In this document: piece after piece, positions 16,669-26,055 of the stretch
How the letters are laid out: the number at the start of each line of letters is the position of its first letter
Position numbering within the stretch: position 1 is the stretch's first letter
Source of the DNA: an uncultured Poribacteria bacterium
GTDB lineage: Bacteria > Poribacteria > WGA-4E > WGA-3G
Assembly: GCA_951828515.1 (NCBI GenBank)
Contig: OX639992.1
Coordinates: 744,001 to 808,000, forward strand
DNA length: 64,000 nt
Reading direction: 5' to 3'
Made by a program: the position numbers and the translations under genes
Notes under the pieces: model-generated
The model's database searches: none
Seen by the model: only the letters and a program-made list of their open reading frames with translations
What the model was told of the DNA's origin: nothing

Positions 16669-19497
16669 ATGGAATTAGAAAATCGATTTGGTGTTTTATT
16701 ATTGGCTTCATTCATTATTTTCACTGTTGCTATAGTATTAGCACCAGCCGCTACTTTGAACATTACTGTGACAGATGTCCGAACTGATAACAGACTGAAC
16801 GATGTGTCTATTACCGTCACACATGAGGACGGTGCTGTTAGGCGAGGTGTTAGCAACGCAACTGGCACACTTGAGATTTTAGATTTAGCCGCCGGTATCT
16901 ACACGATTACTACCTCCTCACTCGGTTATGCAGAGGCAATTATGGCAGATGTCAGGCTTACTGACGACGAAACAAAGGCAGTAGAACTTGCCCTTTCTTC
17001 AGAAGTTACCCAACTTGAACAGGTTTCGGTTACGGCATCGCGCCGTCGAGAAAAGGTACTCGAAGCCCCCGCATCAGTTGCGCTTGTTGGAGATTCAGAG
17101 ATAAAAGACCGGGTCGCGCCAAGTGTTACCGAGCATTTAAAATCGGTGCGTGCGGTGGATGTTGTAACTGCTGGATTGGGCGCATCGTATGTTGTTGTTC
17201 GCGGTTTCAACAACGTTTTTTCGGGTTCACTCCTGTCCCTCGTTGACAATCGTATTGCGAGTGTTCCTTCACTGCGGGTCAATAGTTACAACTTTATCCC
17301 GACTACAAGCGAGGATATTGAACAGATTGAAGTTGTCTCGGGTCCTGGCGCAGCACTCTACGGACCAAACAGTGCGAACGGTGTCATGCACATCATCACT
17401 CGCTCGCCGTTCACTTCTCAAGGAACAACGGTCAGCATTGGTGGTGGTGAACGAAGTATACTCATGGGCTCCCTCCGACATGCTGGTGTTGTCAATGAGA
17501 CGATCGGCTATAAGTTCTCAGGGAATTATTTTCGTGGAAATGATTGGCAAGAAGGACGCGCAAAAGAAGATATTGAAGGTAAAGGGGGACTGGTATTTGA
17601 TACTTACAAAGCGAGCGGCGAATTTCGGGTTGATTATAGCCCAAACAATGATACGACTGCAATTCTTGCCAGCGGTTTCACGCAAGCCACCGGTATTGAA
17701 TTAACAGGGATTGGCGCAGGTCAAGCCCAAAATTGGACATACGGTTATCTCCAAGGGCGGTTCATTCATAAAGATCTCTTTGCACAAGCCTTCTGGAATC
17801 GGAGCAATGCAGGGGATACTTATGTCGTACGGAGCGGTGATCCGACTATTGACAATTCCGATCTATATGTCGGACAGATTCAGCACGGCTATAGTTTTGG
17901 CGAGTGGCAGCGTTTTACTTACGGAATGGATGTATTGCTGACCCGTCCGGATACGGAAGGCACAATCAATGGCGTCAATGAAGAAGATGATAATATCAAC
18001 GAGATGGGTGCGTACTTGCAGTCAGAGACCAAGATCCTTCCGCAGTTAAAGTTCATTGCGGCGGGACGGGTTGATGACCACAATCAACTCGAAGATGTCG
18101 TCCTTTCACCGCGTGTTGCTCTTGCCTATCAACCCAACAACGATCACAATTTGAGAGTAACCTATAATCGTGCCTTTAATACGCCGAGAACCTCTGATCT
18201 GTTTCTTGATATTCTATCAGTTGGAGACGCGTTCGGATTAGGTGCCAACTTCCAACCCGTGTTAGGCTTCAGCCCGAATATTGATATACGAGCACAAGGG
18301 GTCCGCTCTGAAACGGGATTCACTTTCCAAAGAAGTGCGGACGGTCGTCCGGAATACCGTTCTCCCTTCTCACCGTTGGCAAAACTTCCGGCAGAGACAT
18401 ATATTCCACTTGACGATCCTGTTTTTACAAACGTCATGTGGAGTATTGGACGTAGTGCTGTCATGAGCGGGGTGCAGCCGATTTTTGAAGCAGGTCTAAC
18501 CGCACAAGGTCTCCCAGTCCCCGTTGTCGAGGCACTCTCCGATGGATTTAACACCCTCATTCCGCAACAGGTCGTTGGTGTAAAGAACGTTTTACGTTCG
18601 CTTGATCCACAGGTAGGCAACTTCGTTGATGTTGAAGATGTGAACGATGTTAACCCGCTTAAACCAACGATTACACAAACATACGAAGTTGGTTATAAAG
18701 GCATCCTTATGAATAGGTTGGCTTTCTCTGCCGACGTGTATCACTCACGAATTAAGGATTTCACCGGTCCTTTGGTTGTTGAAACCCCAAATGTGTTCTT
18801 GGACGCTACAACGTTGGGTGCCTCCCTCGGAAAGCAGATTACGGTGGCGTTAGCTGATCCTCAGAACGCAGTGCTTAATCAGGCATTGCTTGCGTTTGAC
18901 GCGCCTGATCAAGGCGGTAATGGCAACGGTTCGGCTGTTGATGAGTTGGTAACGTTATTCGTAGCGGGAACCGAAAATAACGGTCCTGCCTTCATACCGT
19001 TTGGCACAGTGACACCGGAACAAGCGGCGGATCCAAATGCTATCATGCTCACCTATCGGAATTATGGCGACATTTCGCTCAATGGGTTAGATTTGAGTTT
19101 TACCTATTATCTCAACCCAAGTTGGAGTTTCGGTGCGAATTATTCGTTTGTCAGCAAAGACCTTTTTGAGAACGTTGATGGGCTTGGCGATATTGCACTT
19201 AACGCGCCTAAAAACAAATTCGGGGCAAGCGTCCAGTACCTTAATGCTGACCTCGGATTAGGCGTGGGACTCCGAACGCGTTTTGTGGCTGGTTTTCCTG
19301 TGCGATCCGGTGTTTACGTTGGCGATATTGAATCGTATTATACAATCGATTTAAACGCCGGTTACGATCTACCGATCGGTCCCAGACCGCGTCTCTCATT
19401 GACGGTACAGAATCTCCTGAACCGTAGGCATCAACAATTCATCGGTTCCCCAGAAATTGGACGGCTGTCAATGGTGCGCTTGACGCAGACTTTTTAG
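16669..19497 (+). CDS. TonB-dependent outer-membrane receptor
   Basis: 942-residue receptor. Seen: N-terminal hydrophobic signal segment (to ~30), a carboxypeptidase-regulatory-like Ig domain (~30-95), a plug domain with EKVLEAPASVALVGDSEI and GPNSANGVMHIITRSP, then a 22-strand-type beta-barrel ending in the outer-membrane C-terminal Phe (RLTQTF). AAAGGAGATAGTATA precedes the ATG. The ligand is not evident; the fused regulatory domain is of the SusC/CirA-like kind used for carbohydrate or siderophore uptake. No SusD partner follows. Confidence 0.92.
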   Translation: MELENRFGVLLLASFIIFTVAIVLAPAATLNITVTDVRTDNRLNDVSITVTHEDGAVRRGVSNATGTLEILDLAAGIYTITTSSLGYAEAIMADVRLTDDETKAVELALSSEVTQLEQVSVTASRRREKVLEAPASVALVGDSEIKDRVAPSVTEHLKSVRAVDVVTAGLGASYVVVRGFNNVFSGSLLSLVDNRIASVPSLRVNSYNFIPTTSEDIEQIEVVSGPGAALYGPNSANGVMHIITRSPFTSQGTTVSIGGGERSILMGSLRHAGVVNETIGYKFSGNYFRGNDWQEGRAKEDIEGKGGLVFDTYKASGEFRVDYSPNNDTTAILASGFTQATGIELTGIGAGQAQNWTYGYLQGRFIHKDLFAQAFWNRSNAGDTYVVRSGDPTIDNSDLYVGQIQHGYSFGEWQRFTYGMDVLLTRPDTEGTINGVNEEDDNINEMGAYLQSETKILPQLKFIAAGRVDDHNQLEDVVLSPRVALAYQPNNDHNLRVTYNRAFNTPRTSDLFLDILSVGDAFGLGANFQPVLGFSPNIDIRAQGVRSETGFTFQRSADGRPEYRSPFSPLAKLPAETYIPLDDPVFTNVMWSIGRSAVMSGVQPIFEAGLTAQGLPVPVVEALSDGFNTLIPQQVVGVKNVLRSLDPQVGNFVDVEDVNDVNPLKPTITQTYEVGYKGILMNRLAFSADVYHSRIKDFTGPLVVETPNVFLDATTLGASLGKQITVALADPQNAVLNQALLAFDAPDQGGNGNGSAVDELVTLFVAGTENNGPAFIPFGTVTPEQAADPNAIMLTYRNYGDISLNGLDLSFTYYLNPSWSFGANYSFVSKDLFENVDGLGDIALNAPKNKFGASVQYLNADLGLGVGLRTRFVAGFPVRSGVYVGDIESYYTIDLNAGYDLPIGPRPRLSLTVQNLLNRRHQQFIGSPEIGRLSMVRLTQTF

Positions 19498-19690
19498 GTT
19501 CAATAGCGGGGAAAATTAGACGCATGAAACGTCTGTTGGCACACTTCTGAATGGACGGAATTTATCGCAGGGATAGTAGGAAACGGAGAGGGTGAACTTC
19601 TTGAGCATAGAACGTTTCATGCCCAATAGTATGCTTTTAATTTGAAGTGAATTTAACGATCCTTATATCGAACTCAGATTAGGCAATGCT

Positions 19691-20467
19691 CTACTTTCGT
19701 CTTGCTTTAACGGTGTACATGGGCCAGGAAAAATAGAAGTCCTCCCCGTCTGGACGGACTGTGTAATGCTCTCGCGCCTCATCAGGCGAGAGTTGCGCAA
19801 ACGCATCACGGACCTCCTGCACGACTTCGGGTGGGTTTTTCTCTGGACGTACCCACCAGAGAAACGACATCTGGGCATTTCGGGCGTGTGCCGTTCTTTC
19901 AAGAGAAAATCCAGCATCCGTAATCATTGCATCCCATTGCGATGGCGGGTAACCGTACACGTGCGAGTTATCTCGGAGTCTCTCGACTCGGTTCTGCCAC
20001 GCTATCAACGTCTCTGATTCCGGTGAGACAGAATCCGTCATGCAGAAGAGTCCGTCTGTCCGTAAAACCCGATGGACCTCGCTTAAAAATGCTCGGACAT
20101 CCTGAAAGTGATGCGGTGCTAACCGACAGGTTACCAAATCCAACGAGGCATCACTAAACGGCAATGCCTCGGCAGCAGCGACGGAAAACGCAATATTTCT
20201 TATCGCTTGTTCTTGCGCCAGTTCAACCGCCTTCCCGACCATTTCCGGAGTTAGATCCGTTGCCACGACATGTTCGACTTTTGGGGCAAGTGCAAACGCT
20301 GTAAAGCCTGTCCCAGTGGCGATGTCTAATGTCTGTTCCGTACCTTTTAGGTCTGCAAAATCGAGGAGGACGTTTAGCGTATTCCCTTTGGCATGTACGC
20401 TACTTTGTGCGTAGTAGTCGGCATGTTGGCTAAACTGGTCGCGAACCGCTGTGTGTATGGATTTCAT
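19691..20467 (-). CDS. Class I SAM-dependent methyltransferase
   Basis: 258-residue methyltransferase. Motif I LDIATGTGFTAFAL binds SAM; the following acidic VVATDLT and the DASLDLVTCRLAPHHF post-II region resemble UbiE/MenG-like enzymes. Substrate unknown. Repeat-like GCTGAAAGCTGAGAA precedes the start. Confidence 0.88.
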   Translation of the reverse strand: MKSIHTAVRDQFSQHADYYAQSSVHAKGNTLNVLLDFADLKGTEQTLDIATGTGFTAFALAPKVEHVVATDLTPEMVGKAVELAQEQAIRNIAFSVAAAEALPFSDASLDLVTCRLAPHHFQDVRAFLSEVHRVLRTDGLFCMTDSVSPESETLIAWQNRVERLRDNSHVYGYPPSQWDAMITDAGFSLERTAHARNAQMSFLWWVRPEKNPPEVVQEVRDAFAQLSPDEAREHYTVRPDGEDFYFSWPMYTVKARRK

Positions 20468-20632
20468 GTATGAGTTCTCAGCTTTCAGCTAAAAGGGTTG
20501 ATGGGGATCCGGTGCGGTTGCGTGAAGTCCCTACCGGGTACTTAGAGATAATGCGAGGTTGCAAACCTCGCCAGCGGAGGGGATTTATCAATCAGGCAAG
20601 TGTTTTCATCCTGAAAATCCTGATTCTGACGC

Positions 20633-21736
20633 TTAGTTGAAAACAATAACGCCGCGCGCGTTTTCTCCGGCTTCCATATCCGCAAAAGCCTCATTAATCT
20701 GCTCAAGTCGATAGTGGCGGGTAATCAGTTCGTCCAATTTTAATTTACCTTCAGCGTAGAGATCGAGAAGTTTTGGCATATCCACCCGCGGTTGGCAGGA
20801 TCCATAAAATGAACCGATTAAGCGTTTCTCACTCGAGACGAAGCGTTGCGCTGGAATGCTGAACTCGGATTCATGATGCGCCATTCCAACAATGACAGCA
20901 CTTCCAGCAGGTCGGACCATATCATACGCCTGTACAATCGTTTTCGGATTCCCAATGACCTCAAATGCGTAATCCACACCCAAGCCATCCGTCAACTCAC
21001 GAACGGCTTCAACCGGATCATCCTCAGCAGCGTTGACGACATCCGTTGCCCCGAAAGTCTTTGCGAAGTTGAGTTTCTTCTCCGCAATATCGACAGCGAT
21101 AATCCGTTCCGCTTGTGCGAGCACTGCCCCTTGGATGGCGTTCAAACCGACCCCGCCGGTTCCAATAACTGCTACCGTGCTGCCGGGCTCTACCTTTGCA
21201 GTGTTAAGCACCGCGCCGACGCCTGTCGTCACGCCACATCCCACGAGTGCGGCTTGCTCTAACGAATAATGCGGGTTAATTTTGACGAGATTTTGTTGTG
21301 GAACAACCATGTATTCCGACATCGTTGCGATCCGCGCCATCTGGAGAATCCCATCCCCTGAACTGTTGTGGAGACGGTAAGTGCCATCCAATAGGAATCC
21401 GCGCGGCACATCGTAAGTTTGACAGAGGCAGACCCGCTCCATTTGACACATCCGACAATAGCTACAATAACTCACAAAAGACAAAATCACGGGATCACCG
21501 GGTTGAAAACCGGTTACATTCCTACCAACATGCTCAATCACGCCAGCCCCCTCGTGACCGAGGGCGACAGCTGCGTCGTAGTAGATGGTGCCAGTCACTA
21601 CGGAGAGATCGGAATGACAAACGCCACTCGCAGCCGTCCGGACGAGAACCTCGTTCTCCTTGGGATCATCTAATTCAAGTTCCTCAACAACGACAGGTTG
21701 GTTATGTTCATACATAACAGCGGCACGCGTTTTCAT
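20633..21736 (-). CDS. Zinc-dependent alcohol dehydrogenase (class III-like MDR)
   Basis: 367-residue medium-chain dehydrogenase. Seen: catalytic-zinc Cys in SGVCHSDLSV, GHEGAGVIEHVG, a structural-zinc Cys cluster CSYCRMCQMERVC, and NAD-binding GTGGVGLNAIQGA. Similar to the S-(hydroxymethyl)glutathione / benzyl-alcohol dehydrogenase branch. GGAGG before the ATG. Oxidises an alcohol or aldehyde adduct; exact substrate unclear. Confidence 0.9.
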   Translation of the reverse strand: MKTRAAVMYEHNQPVVVEELELDDPKENEVLVRTAASGVCHSDLSVVTGTIYYDAAVALGHEGAGVIEHVGRNVTGFQPGDPVILSFVSYCSYCRMCQMERVCLCQTYDVPRGFLLDGTYRLHNSSGDGILQMARIATMSEYMVVPQQNLVKINPHYSLEQAALVGCGVTTGVGAVLNTAKVEPGSTVAVIGTGGVGLNAIQGAVLAQAERIIAVDIAEKKLNFAKTFGATDVVNAAEDDPVEAVRELTDGLGVDYAFEVIGNPKTIVQAYDMVRPAGSAVIVGMAHHESEFSIPAQRFVSSEKRLIGSFYGSCQPRVDMPKLLDLYAEGKLKLDELITRHYRLEQINEAFADMEAGENARGVIVFN

Positions 21737-21781
21737 ATATTATGGCCTCCATTGCCGATTGGTTATAGGAGCGGGATTTCA

Positions 21782-22054
21782 TCAACGATATACCTGACTA
21801 CGATGCTTGATTCGATAAACTTCAACCAAGTGACGCTGATCATCTATTTGATAGAGGATTCGGTAATCCCTGATTCGGATCCGCTAATGAGCCCCTGCTT
21901 GTCCTGAAAGTTTAACGACTCCAGATGGACGTGGATCATTTGCCAATTGTACTAACAGGGCATCAATGCGTATCCTAATAGTTCGCGGCAATCTTTGTAA
22001 TGCTTGTTCAGCCCGACGTTTTAAAGAGACAGTATAGCGCGTTGGGAAGGTCAA
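21782..22054 (-). pseudogene. RelE/ParE-family toxin with one in-frame stop
   Basis: Reading from a TTG at 22054 that overlaps the antitoxin stop gives a 90-codon RelE-like protein: ...RRAEQALQRLPRTIRIRI ... VKLSGQAGAH, then TAG at 21884-21886, then RIRIRDYRILYQIDD ... VEVYRIKHRSQVYR and a TGA stop. Both halves match RelE-family toxins and stay in one frame. The only lesion is the TAG at codon 57, where family members commonly have Tyr or Trp. Toxin activity would be lost unless this is a sequencing error. Confidence 0.8.
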
Positions 22055-22257
22055 AGTTTCCCTTCTTTTTTCAACTCGGCCCGAATTTCCTGATAGTCGC
22101 GAGAATCTGTCTCGGTTTCAACCGCTGCATCCATCTCCAAAATGTCCTCTAAATCCTCCAGGTGCTCCATGAGAAGGCGATACTCTTTCATTGATAGAAC
22201 AACAGCAGTTTTTCTGCCTTTAGTATTGACAAGATATTTTGGATTGATATTGAGCAT
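22051..22257 (-). CDS. Phd/YefM-type antitoxin
   Basis: 68-residue antitoxin (NPKYLVNTKGRKTAVVLSMKEYRLLMEHLEDLEDILEMD) of the Phd/YefM class: short DNA-binding N-terminus then acidic helix that would mask the toxin. GAGGG precedes ATG 22257; the frame can extend to 22287 without support. The downstream RelE toxin is broken, so this antitoxin is probably an orphan. Confidence 0.85.
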   Translation of the reverse strand: MLNINPKYLVNTKGRKTAVVLSMKEYRLLMEHLEDLEDILEMDAAVETETDSRDYQEIRAELKKEGKL

Positions 22258-22326
22258 AAAGATTCCCTCTTTTCCATCATCAAGCAAGGTTGGTAACCTC
22301 TTTCATAAACGCACCATAAGTTGCCT

Positions 22327-23127
22327 CTACAGTAACGATTCCAGGTAACTTCTCGCCTTTCGCATCGAGTCAACCGGATCCGATTCACCTTCATAGACCA
22401 CCGAGAGGCATCCGTTATAATTAACGCCTCGCAGGATTTCTAAAACGCGAGGGTAATCTAACCATTCCTCTACACCACTATCAATCTGATAAAACTTCGT
22501 ACGGACATAGACGGCGTGCGGTGCTGTCTGCTCAATACTTGCATAGCAGTCGTAACCCGGATGTGAAGAACCTCGATGTCCACTTGCGCCGGGGGACCCT
22601 GCATACTGTCCAGTGTCTAAGATATGTGTGAAATAGGGATGATCCGTTTCATTCAGAGCGCGTAAAACAGCGGCACCATCGCGTGTAACGTTGTTGTGGT
22701 TGTGATTCTGTAGCCCGACGAGGATTCCTGATTCATAGCCGTATTCAGCAACCTCCTTGAAGCCTTCAATCATGGGTGGCCACAAAGTCTCTTCATCATC
22801 ACAGTCCTCGGGAACATAAGCGGCGAAAACTCGGACAATCGGACAACTCATAAATGCGGCGATGTCAATCCACTGTTTGATAAGCGCGACTTGTTCGGGA
22901 TGTTCGGCAACGGGACGACCAAAGTTGTTGCTAACCCCGATATAACCTAACGGTAATCCCTTCTGGGCGAGATCTTTCTTTAGGTCGCGTAGGTAATCCG
23001 CATCAGTCGATTCAAATGCGCTTGAATGTAACTCAATAACATCAAAACCGAGATCGTACACGATCTGTGCGAAAGCAGAAGCAGTCGTATTTCTGACATT
23101 CAGAGACATAGTCCCTAATTTTATCAT
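22327..23127 (-). CDS. Sugar phosphate isomerase/epimerase (xylose-isomerase-like TIM barrel)
   Basis: 266-residue AP-endonuclease-2/xylose-isomerase-like TIM barrel. Seen: IELHSSAFE near the N-terminus, GLQNHNHNNV for metal-binding residues and HILDTGQY for the Asp. Likely an isomerase or epimerase of a sugar or inositol derivative. GGAG precedes ATG 23127. Lies 39 bp after the coiled-coil gene. Confidence 0.82.
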   Translation of the reverse strand: MIKLGTMSLNVRNTTASAFAQIVYDLGFDVIELHSSAFESTDADYLRDLKKDLAQKGLPLGYIGVSNNFGRPVAEHPEQVALIKQWIDIAAFMSCPIVRVFAAYVPEDCDDEETLWPPMIEGFKEVAEYGYESGILVGLQNHNHNNVTRDGAAVLRALNETDHPYFTHILDTGQYAGSPGASGHRGSSHPGYDCYASIEQTAPHAVYVRTKFYQIDSGVEEWLDYPRVLEILRGVNYNGCLSVVYEGESDPVDSMRKARSYLESLL

Positions 23128-23166
23128 AAGGAGGCTCTCCTTTTTTGGTCCCAATGGGGAACACTT

Positions 23167-24057
23167 TCAAGGGCGTTCGTCTAACTCGTCCTCTGTCTTA
23201 CCGGTATATTCTTGAAGGGATATCCGGGTCTGCTGGTGTAACGCTGAGAGGAATTTTCGCAAGGTTTGCTGAAGATTATGAAGTTGATACTGGTCCTCTT
23301 CGAGGTCATGAATTCGTGAATCGAAAAGTTCCAAGCGATTGAGCCGGTCAAAAATATCTTCGATCAGGTTCTGGATTTCGCTGAATCTCCGCTGCTCATT
23401 TTCAACCCGCTGTTGTTGCTCTTCAAGCTGCCGAACTCTATCTGCCGTGTCTGCGAGTTCTCTGCGTGTCTGCGTCAACTCTTTTTGGAGATTTTGTGTA
23501 AAACTTATCAGTTTTTCTAAGGTATTCGTTGTTTTATAAGCTGGCTGTCCCGAATTACTAAAATTTGTTTGCTCCTGAAGCGGTGGGCTCTTTTCTGATG
23601 AAATCGGCGCGACAATTTCATCCGTTTGGTCAGCGAGTGCGGGGGTCTCTGTGCCTCCAAAAATGCCAATTAACTTAATATGATACGAAAACTGGGTGTA
23701 AGTTTCTCTCCGCTCGCTGTATGTAACTTGCACCCGTATCTCTTCATCAACCTTCAGGGCACTGAGACGGGCATGTATATTCCGAATCACTACCTCATTG
23801 TATCCGAATGAGTTATTTTTCTTTGGATTCAACTGTCGAAGGTACCGGTAGAGTTCCAATCCATCGCGGCTTTCGCGTTCTAACCCTGCAGTCGTTAAAA
23901 CGCCGACGACTTCGGGATTTTCAGAATCTGACGACCCATATTCATCAGGTATGACGATATCCAGCGGCACCTCACCCTGAAGTGCCTTCATCCCGAGGGT
24001 CCATCCCGTTGCCGATGTTCTATTGCTGTATACAATGAAGTCGTAGGTAATTGCCAT
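23167..24057 (-). CDS. Unknown protein with C-terminal coiled coil
   Basis: 296 residues. Residues 1-140 form a beta-rich unknown domain (MAITYDFIVYSNRTSATGW ... YSERRETYTQF). Residues ~175-285 are a long heptad-rich coiled coil (LEKLISFTQNLQKELTQTRR ... QLEEQQQRVENEQRRF). No signal peptide or membrane helix. Not recognised; probably a structural or adaptor protein. Good ribosome-binding site (GAGAAAACT). Confidence 0.78.
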   Translation of the reverse strand: MAITYDFIVYSNRTSATGWTLGMKALQGEVPLDIVIPDEYGSSDSENPEVVGVLTTAGLERESRDGLELYRYLRQLNPKKNNSFGYNEVVIRNIHARLSALKVDEEIRVQVTYSERRETYTQFSYHIKLIGIFGGTETPALADQTDEIVAPISSEKSPPLQEQTNFSNSGQPAYKTTNTLEKLISFTQNLQKELTQTRRELADTADRVRQLEEQQQRVENEQRRFSEIQNLIEDIFDRLNRLELFDSRIHDLEEDQYQLHNLQQTLRKFLSALHQQTRISLQEYTGKTEDELDERP

Positions 24058-24314
24058 AGTTTTCTCTTTTCATGAACACATTCATTTTTGTAAAAGCGAC
24101 CTCTGAATCTTGATACCTTTCCTATAGGTTATTGCCACCTATCTGGCATATAGCACTCTGGGATCAACGGTATGAGGTTTCCCGTGTGGCTTCCCCGTAT
24201 GGCATTCCCCGGGGGTGTGGAAAGTACCTGGAAGCCCTCGTTGAAATGCCCAACATTTGTGAGCAGCAACTTGGGTTAGGTTACCCCTCAAATGACGATG
24301 TCCACTTTCGCGAA

Positions 24315-25166
24315 TTATACCCGTAATCTCGACGTGACCTGTGCCAATTTCGGTATGCCAGAGGTGCCAACCGCTTCTACAGCGAAAGATGCGACACAAT
24401 GTGCGAAGTTCAGTGCCTCCTTTACAGAACGGCTTTGATAATAATTAATCAAAAAGGCGGTTGCGAAAACATCACCAGCCCCTGTTGGGTCCACCTCTTT
24501 AACGGCGTATGCGGTGGACTTAAACTGCGTCCCATTTTGAAAAAGGGTCGCGCCCTGTGCCCCTCGTGTCAAAACAACGATGGAGGTTAATCCGATATAT
24601 CTTTCAAGTTCATCTGGATAACTGCGAAGATCCTCATCACTCAGGATTAATATATCAATATGCGGCAAGATGTCCGTTGCCGTTCCCCATCGCTTTGCTT
24701 CAACCCTACCGCTGGCATCCCACTGTCGGAGCCAGCCTTGTGGTGTCGCTCCTATTAACGTTTCATCACTGAAACAGTGAACAACTTCAGCAGAAACCTC
24801 ATCTGCAATCGGACACAAGTAGGCTATATTACTCGTACGCCATTCAACAGGAATATGGTTTCCTTTTAATCGCTGTGCGCTCCCAAGGATAAATTGCTGC
24901 CTGCGTCCCTTTGCGTCGTATTGATTATCAAAGATTGTTGTCTCAGGAGATTCATGATAGACTGTTTTGATGTCTTCTAAAAGCGGGTTCTCCCGATGAA
25001 AGTTCGAGCCAACAGCTGTAACGGCTCGAGCATGGTGTCCAAGATTGCGTGCGGTTATTGTTGAGTACGAAGCAGATCCACCCAGGATATAACCGTTTGG
25101 CGAAACATCATAACAGAAATGGCCGACCGATAAAAAAGTCGTAGGCATTGGAGAGGATTTATTCAT
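24315..25166 (-). CDS. PfkB-family carbohydrate kinase
   Basis: 283-residue kinase. Seen: GGSASYSTITARNLG for sugar binding and DPTGAGDVFATAFL for the anion hole and catalytic Asp. Related to the PfkB proteins found with inositol or rhamnose genes. ATG 25166 chosen; a TTG at 25184 overlaps the upstream mutarotase. Likely cotranscribed with it. Nothing coding was found in the 257 bp downstream (24058-24314), which hold repeat-like GTGTGGC/GGCATTCCCCGGGG words. Confidence 0.87.
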   Translation of the reverse strand: MNKSSPMPTTFLSVGHFCYDVSPNGYILGGSASYSTITARNLGHHARAVTAVGSNFHRENPLLEDIKTVYHESPETTIFDNQYDAKGRRQQFILGSAQRLKGNHIPVEWRTSNIAYLCPIADEVSAEVVHCFSDETLIGATPQGWLRQWDASGRVEAKRWGTATDILPHIDILILSDEDLRSYPDELERYIGLTSIVVLTRGAQGATLFQNGTQFKSTAYAVKEVDPTGAGDVFATAFLINYYQSRSVKEALNFAHCVASFAVEAVGTSGIPKLAQVTSRLRV

Positions 25167-25173
25167 TTTCGCG

Positions 25174-25506
25174 TTATAACTCAAAGACAGGCTCCATACG
25201 TGCCCACCATTCGTCTGGTTGTGCCTCCGATACTGGTTCTTGGAAGGTTCTCATCAACTCATCCCAAGCTTTGCATTTCGGGTTTTCTTCGAGATAGCGC
25301 GGAAAATCACGCGTTATATCAAAGGTATCAATTGTTTCCATTGCCATAAACAGACGGCATCCAAGCAAATAGATATTCATCTTCGTGATACCAACTGTTT
25401 TCAGCGCATCAATCACTTCGGGCCATGCCTCTCGATGGTATGCTTTATACGTTTCAATAACAGACGGATCGTTTTTGAGGTTCAGTGTTAAACCGTAGTG
25501 TCTCAT
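25174..25506 (-). CDS. L-rhamnose mutarotase-like protein
   Basis: 110-residue RhaM-like protein, an anomerase of L-rhamnose/L-fucose. Seen: N-terminal MRHYGLTLNLK, active-site His in YKAYHREAWPEV, NIYLLGCRLFM, and the C-terminal WWARMEPVFEL. It heads an apparent operon with the PfkB kinase. No rhamnose isomerase or aldolase lies nearby, so the sugar handled is uncertain. Confidence 0.85.
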   Translation of the reverse strand: MRHYGLTLNLKNDPSVIETYKAYHREAWPEVIDALKTVGITKMNIYLLGCRLFMAMETIDTFDITRDFPRYLEENPKCKAWDELMRTFQEPVSEAQPDEWWARMEPVFEL

Positions 25507-25679
25507 TTTAGGTTTTTCAGTGCCTTTCGGATTATTTCAGCATGGTCAAAGGCGAGTCTCGGTCTTTTAGTAGCAGCGTTTGGCTTGCAAGTGTGGATAA
25601 TCATAGCAAAACATTACGCTCTTTAAAACCCAACTCGATTGCTGGATAAACCGAAACTCTCTTTATTATTAGTGTTTAT

Positions 25680-25708
25680 ATGATACCAAATTTTAACATT
25701 TTCGTCAA
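25680..25708 (-). promoter_or_regulatory. Sigma-70-type promoter for the mutarotase-kinase operon
   Basis: On the minus strand TTGACG (25708-25703), 17-bp spacer, TATCAT (25685-25680), with an A/T-rich spacer, about 175 bp before the mutarotase start. Confidence 0.55.
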
Positions 25709-25837
25709 CTTTTTTCTCACGATTGACCAGAACCGTTCAGTTTTCCGACTGATGCGATTTATTTATAGAAGGCATAACGGACTCTGGTAATTTTCAGGGC
25801 ATTTAGTTTTCGGTTTTTTGGGCATTTTCGCAGAGAC

Positions 25838-25945
25838 ATCGCGAGCAGGAGCTCGCTCCTACACAAAGCAGTCGGAAATCGGGGTGTTTTTGATAGGGTG
25901 TCACCCCAACTTTCCCCAATTTCCGCTCCTACAGAAGAACTAAAT
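25838..25945. repeat. REP-like and GTGTTTTTGATAGGG repeats in the 25507-26055 gap
   Basis: Holds CGCGAGCAGGAGCTCGCTCC and GCTCCTACAG ends of the REP family flanking GTGTTTTTGATAGGG ... AACTTTCCCCAATTTCC. The latter is found reversed inside MITE copy 5 at about 29.07-29.12 kb. No gene was seen in the 549-bp gap. Confidence 0.5.
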
Positions 25946-25968
25946 GATCCTTGGTATTTTTTCTTTGC

Positions 25969-25998
25969 TTGAAATAACTGTGTATAGGATGCTATAAT
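25969..25998 (+). promoter_or_regulatory. Sigma-70-type promoter for the VWA protein
   Basis: TTGAAA at 25969-25974, 18-bp spacer, TATAAT at 25993-25998, 58 bp before the VWA gene. Confidence 0.6.
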
Positions 25999-26055
25999 AA
26001 TCTTTGGACTTGCAGATAGTACCTGAACACACTACCAAGGCAGGTAAAACGGAAA

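Noticed and set aside
24132-24326. 64-aa plus-strand ORF after the kinase gene
   Set aside because: Made of repeat-like GTGTGGC/GGCATTCCCC words shared with 9.9 kb; not a plausible protein.
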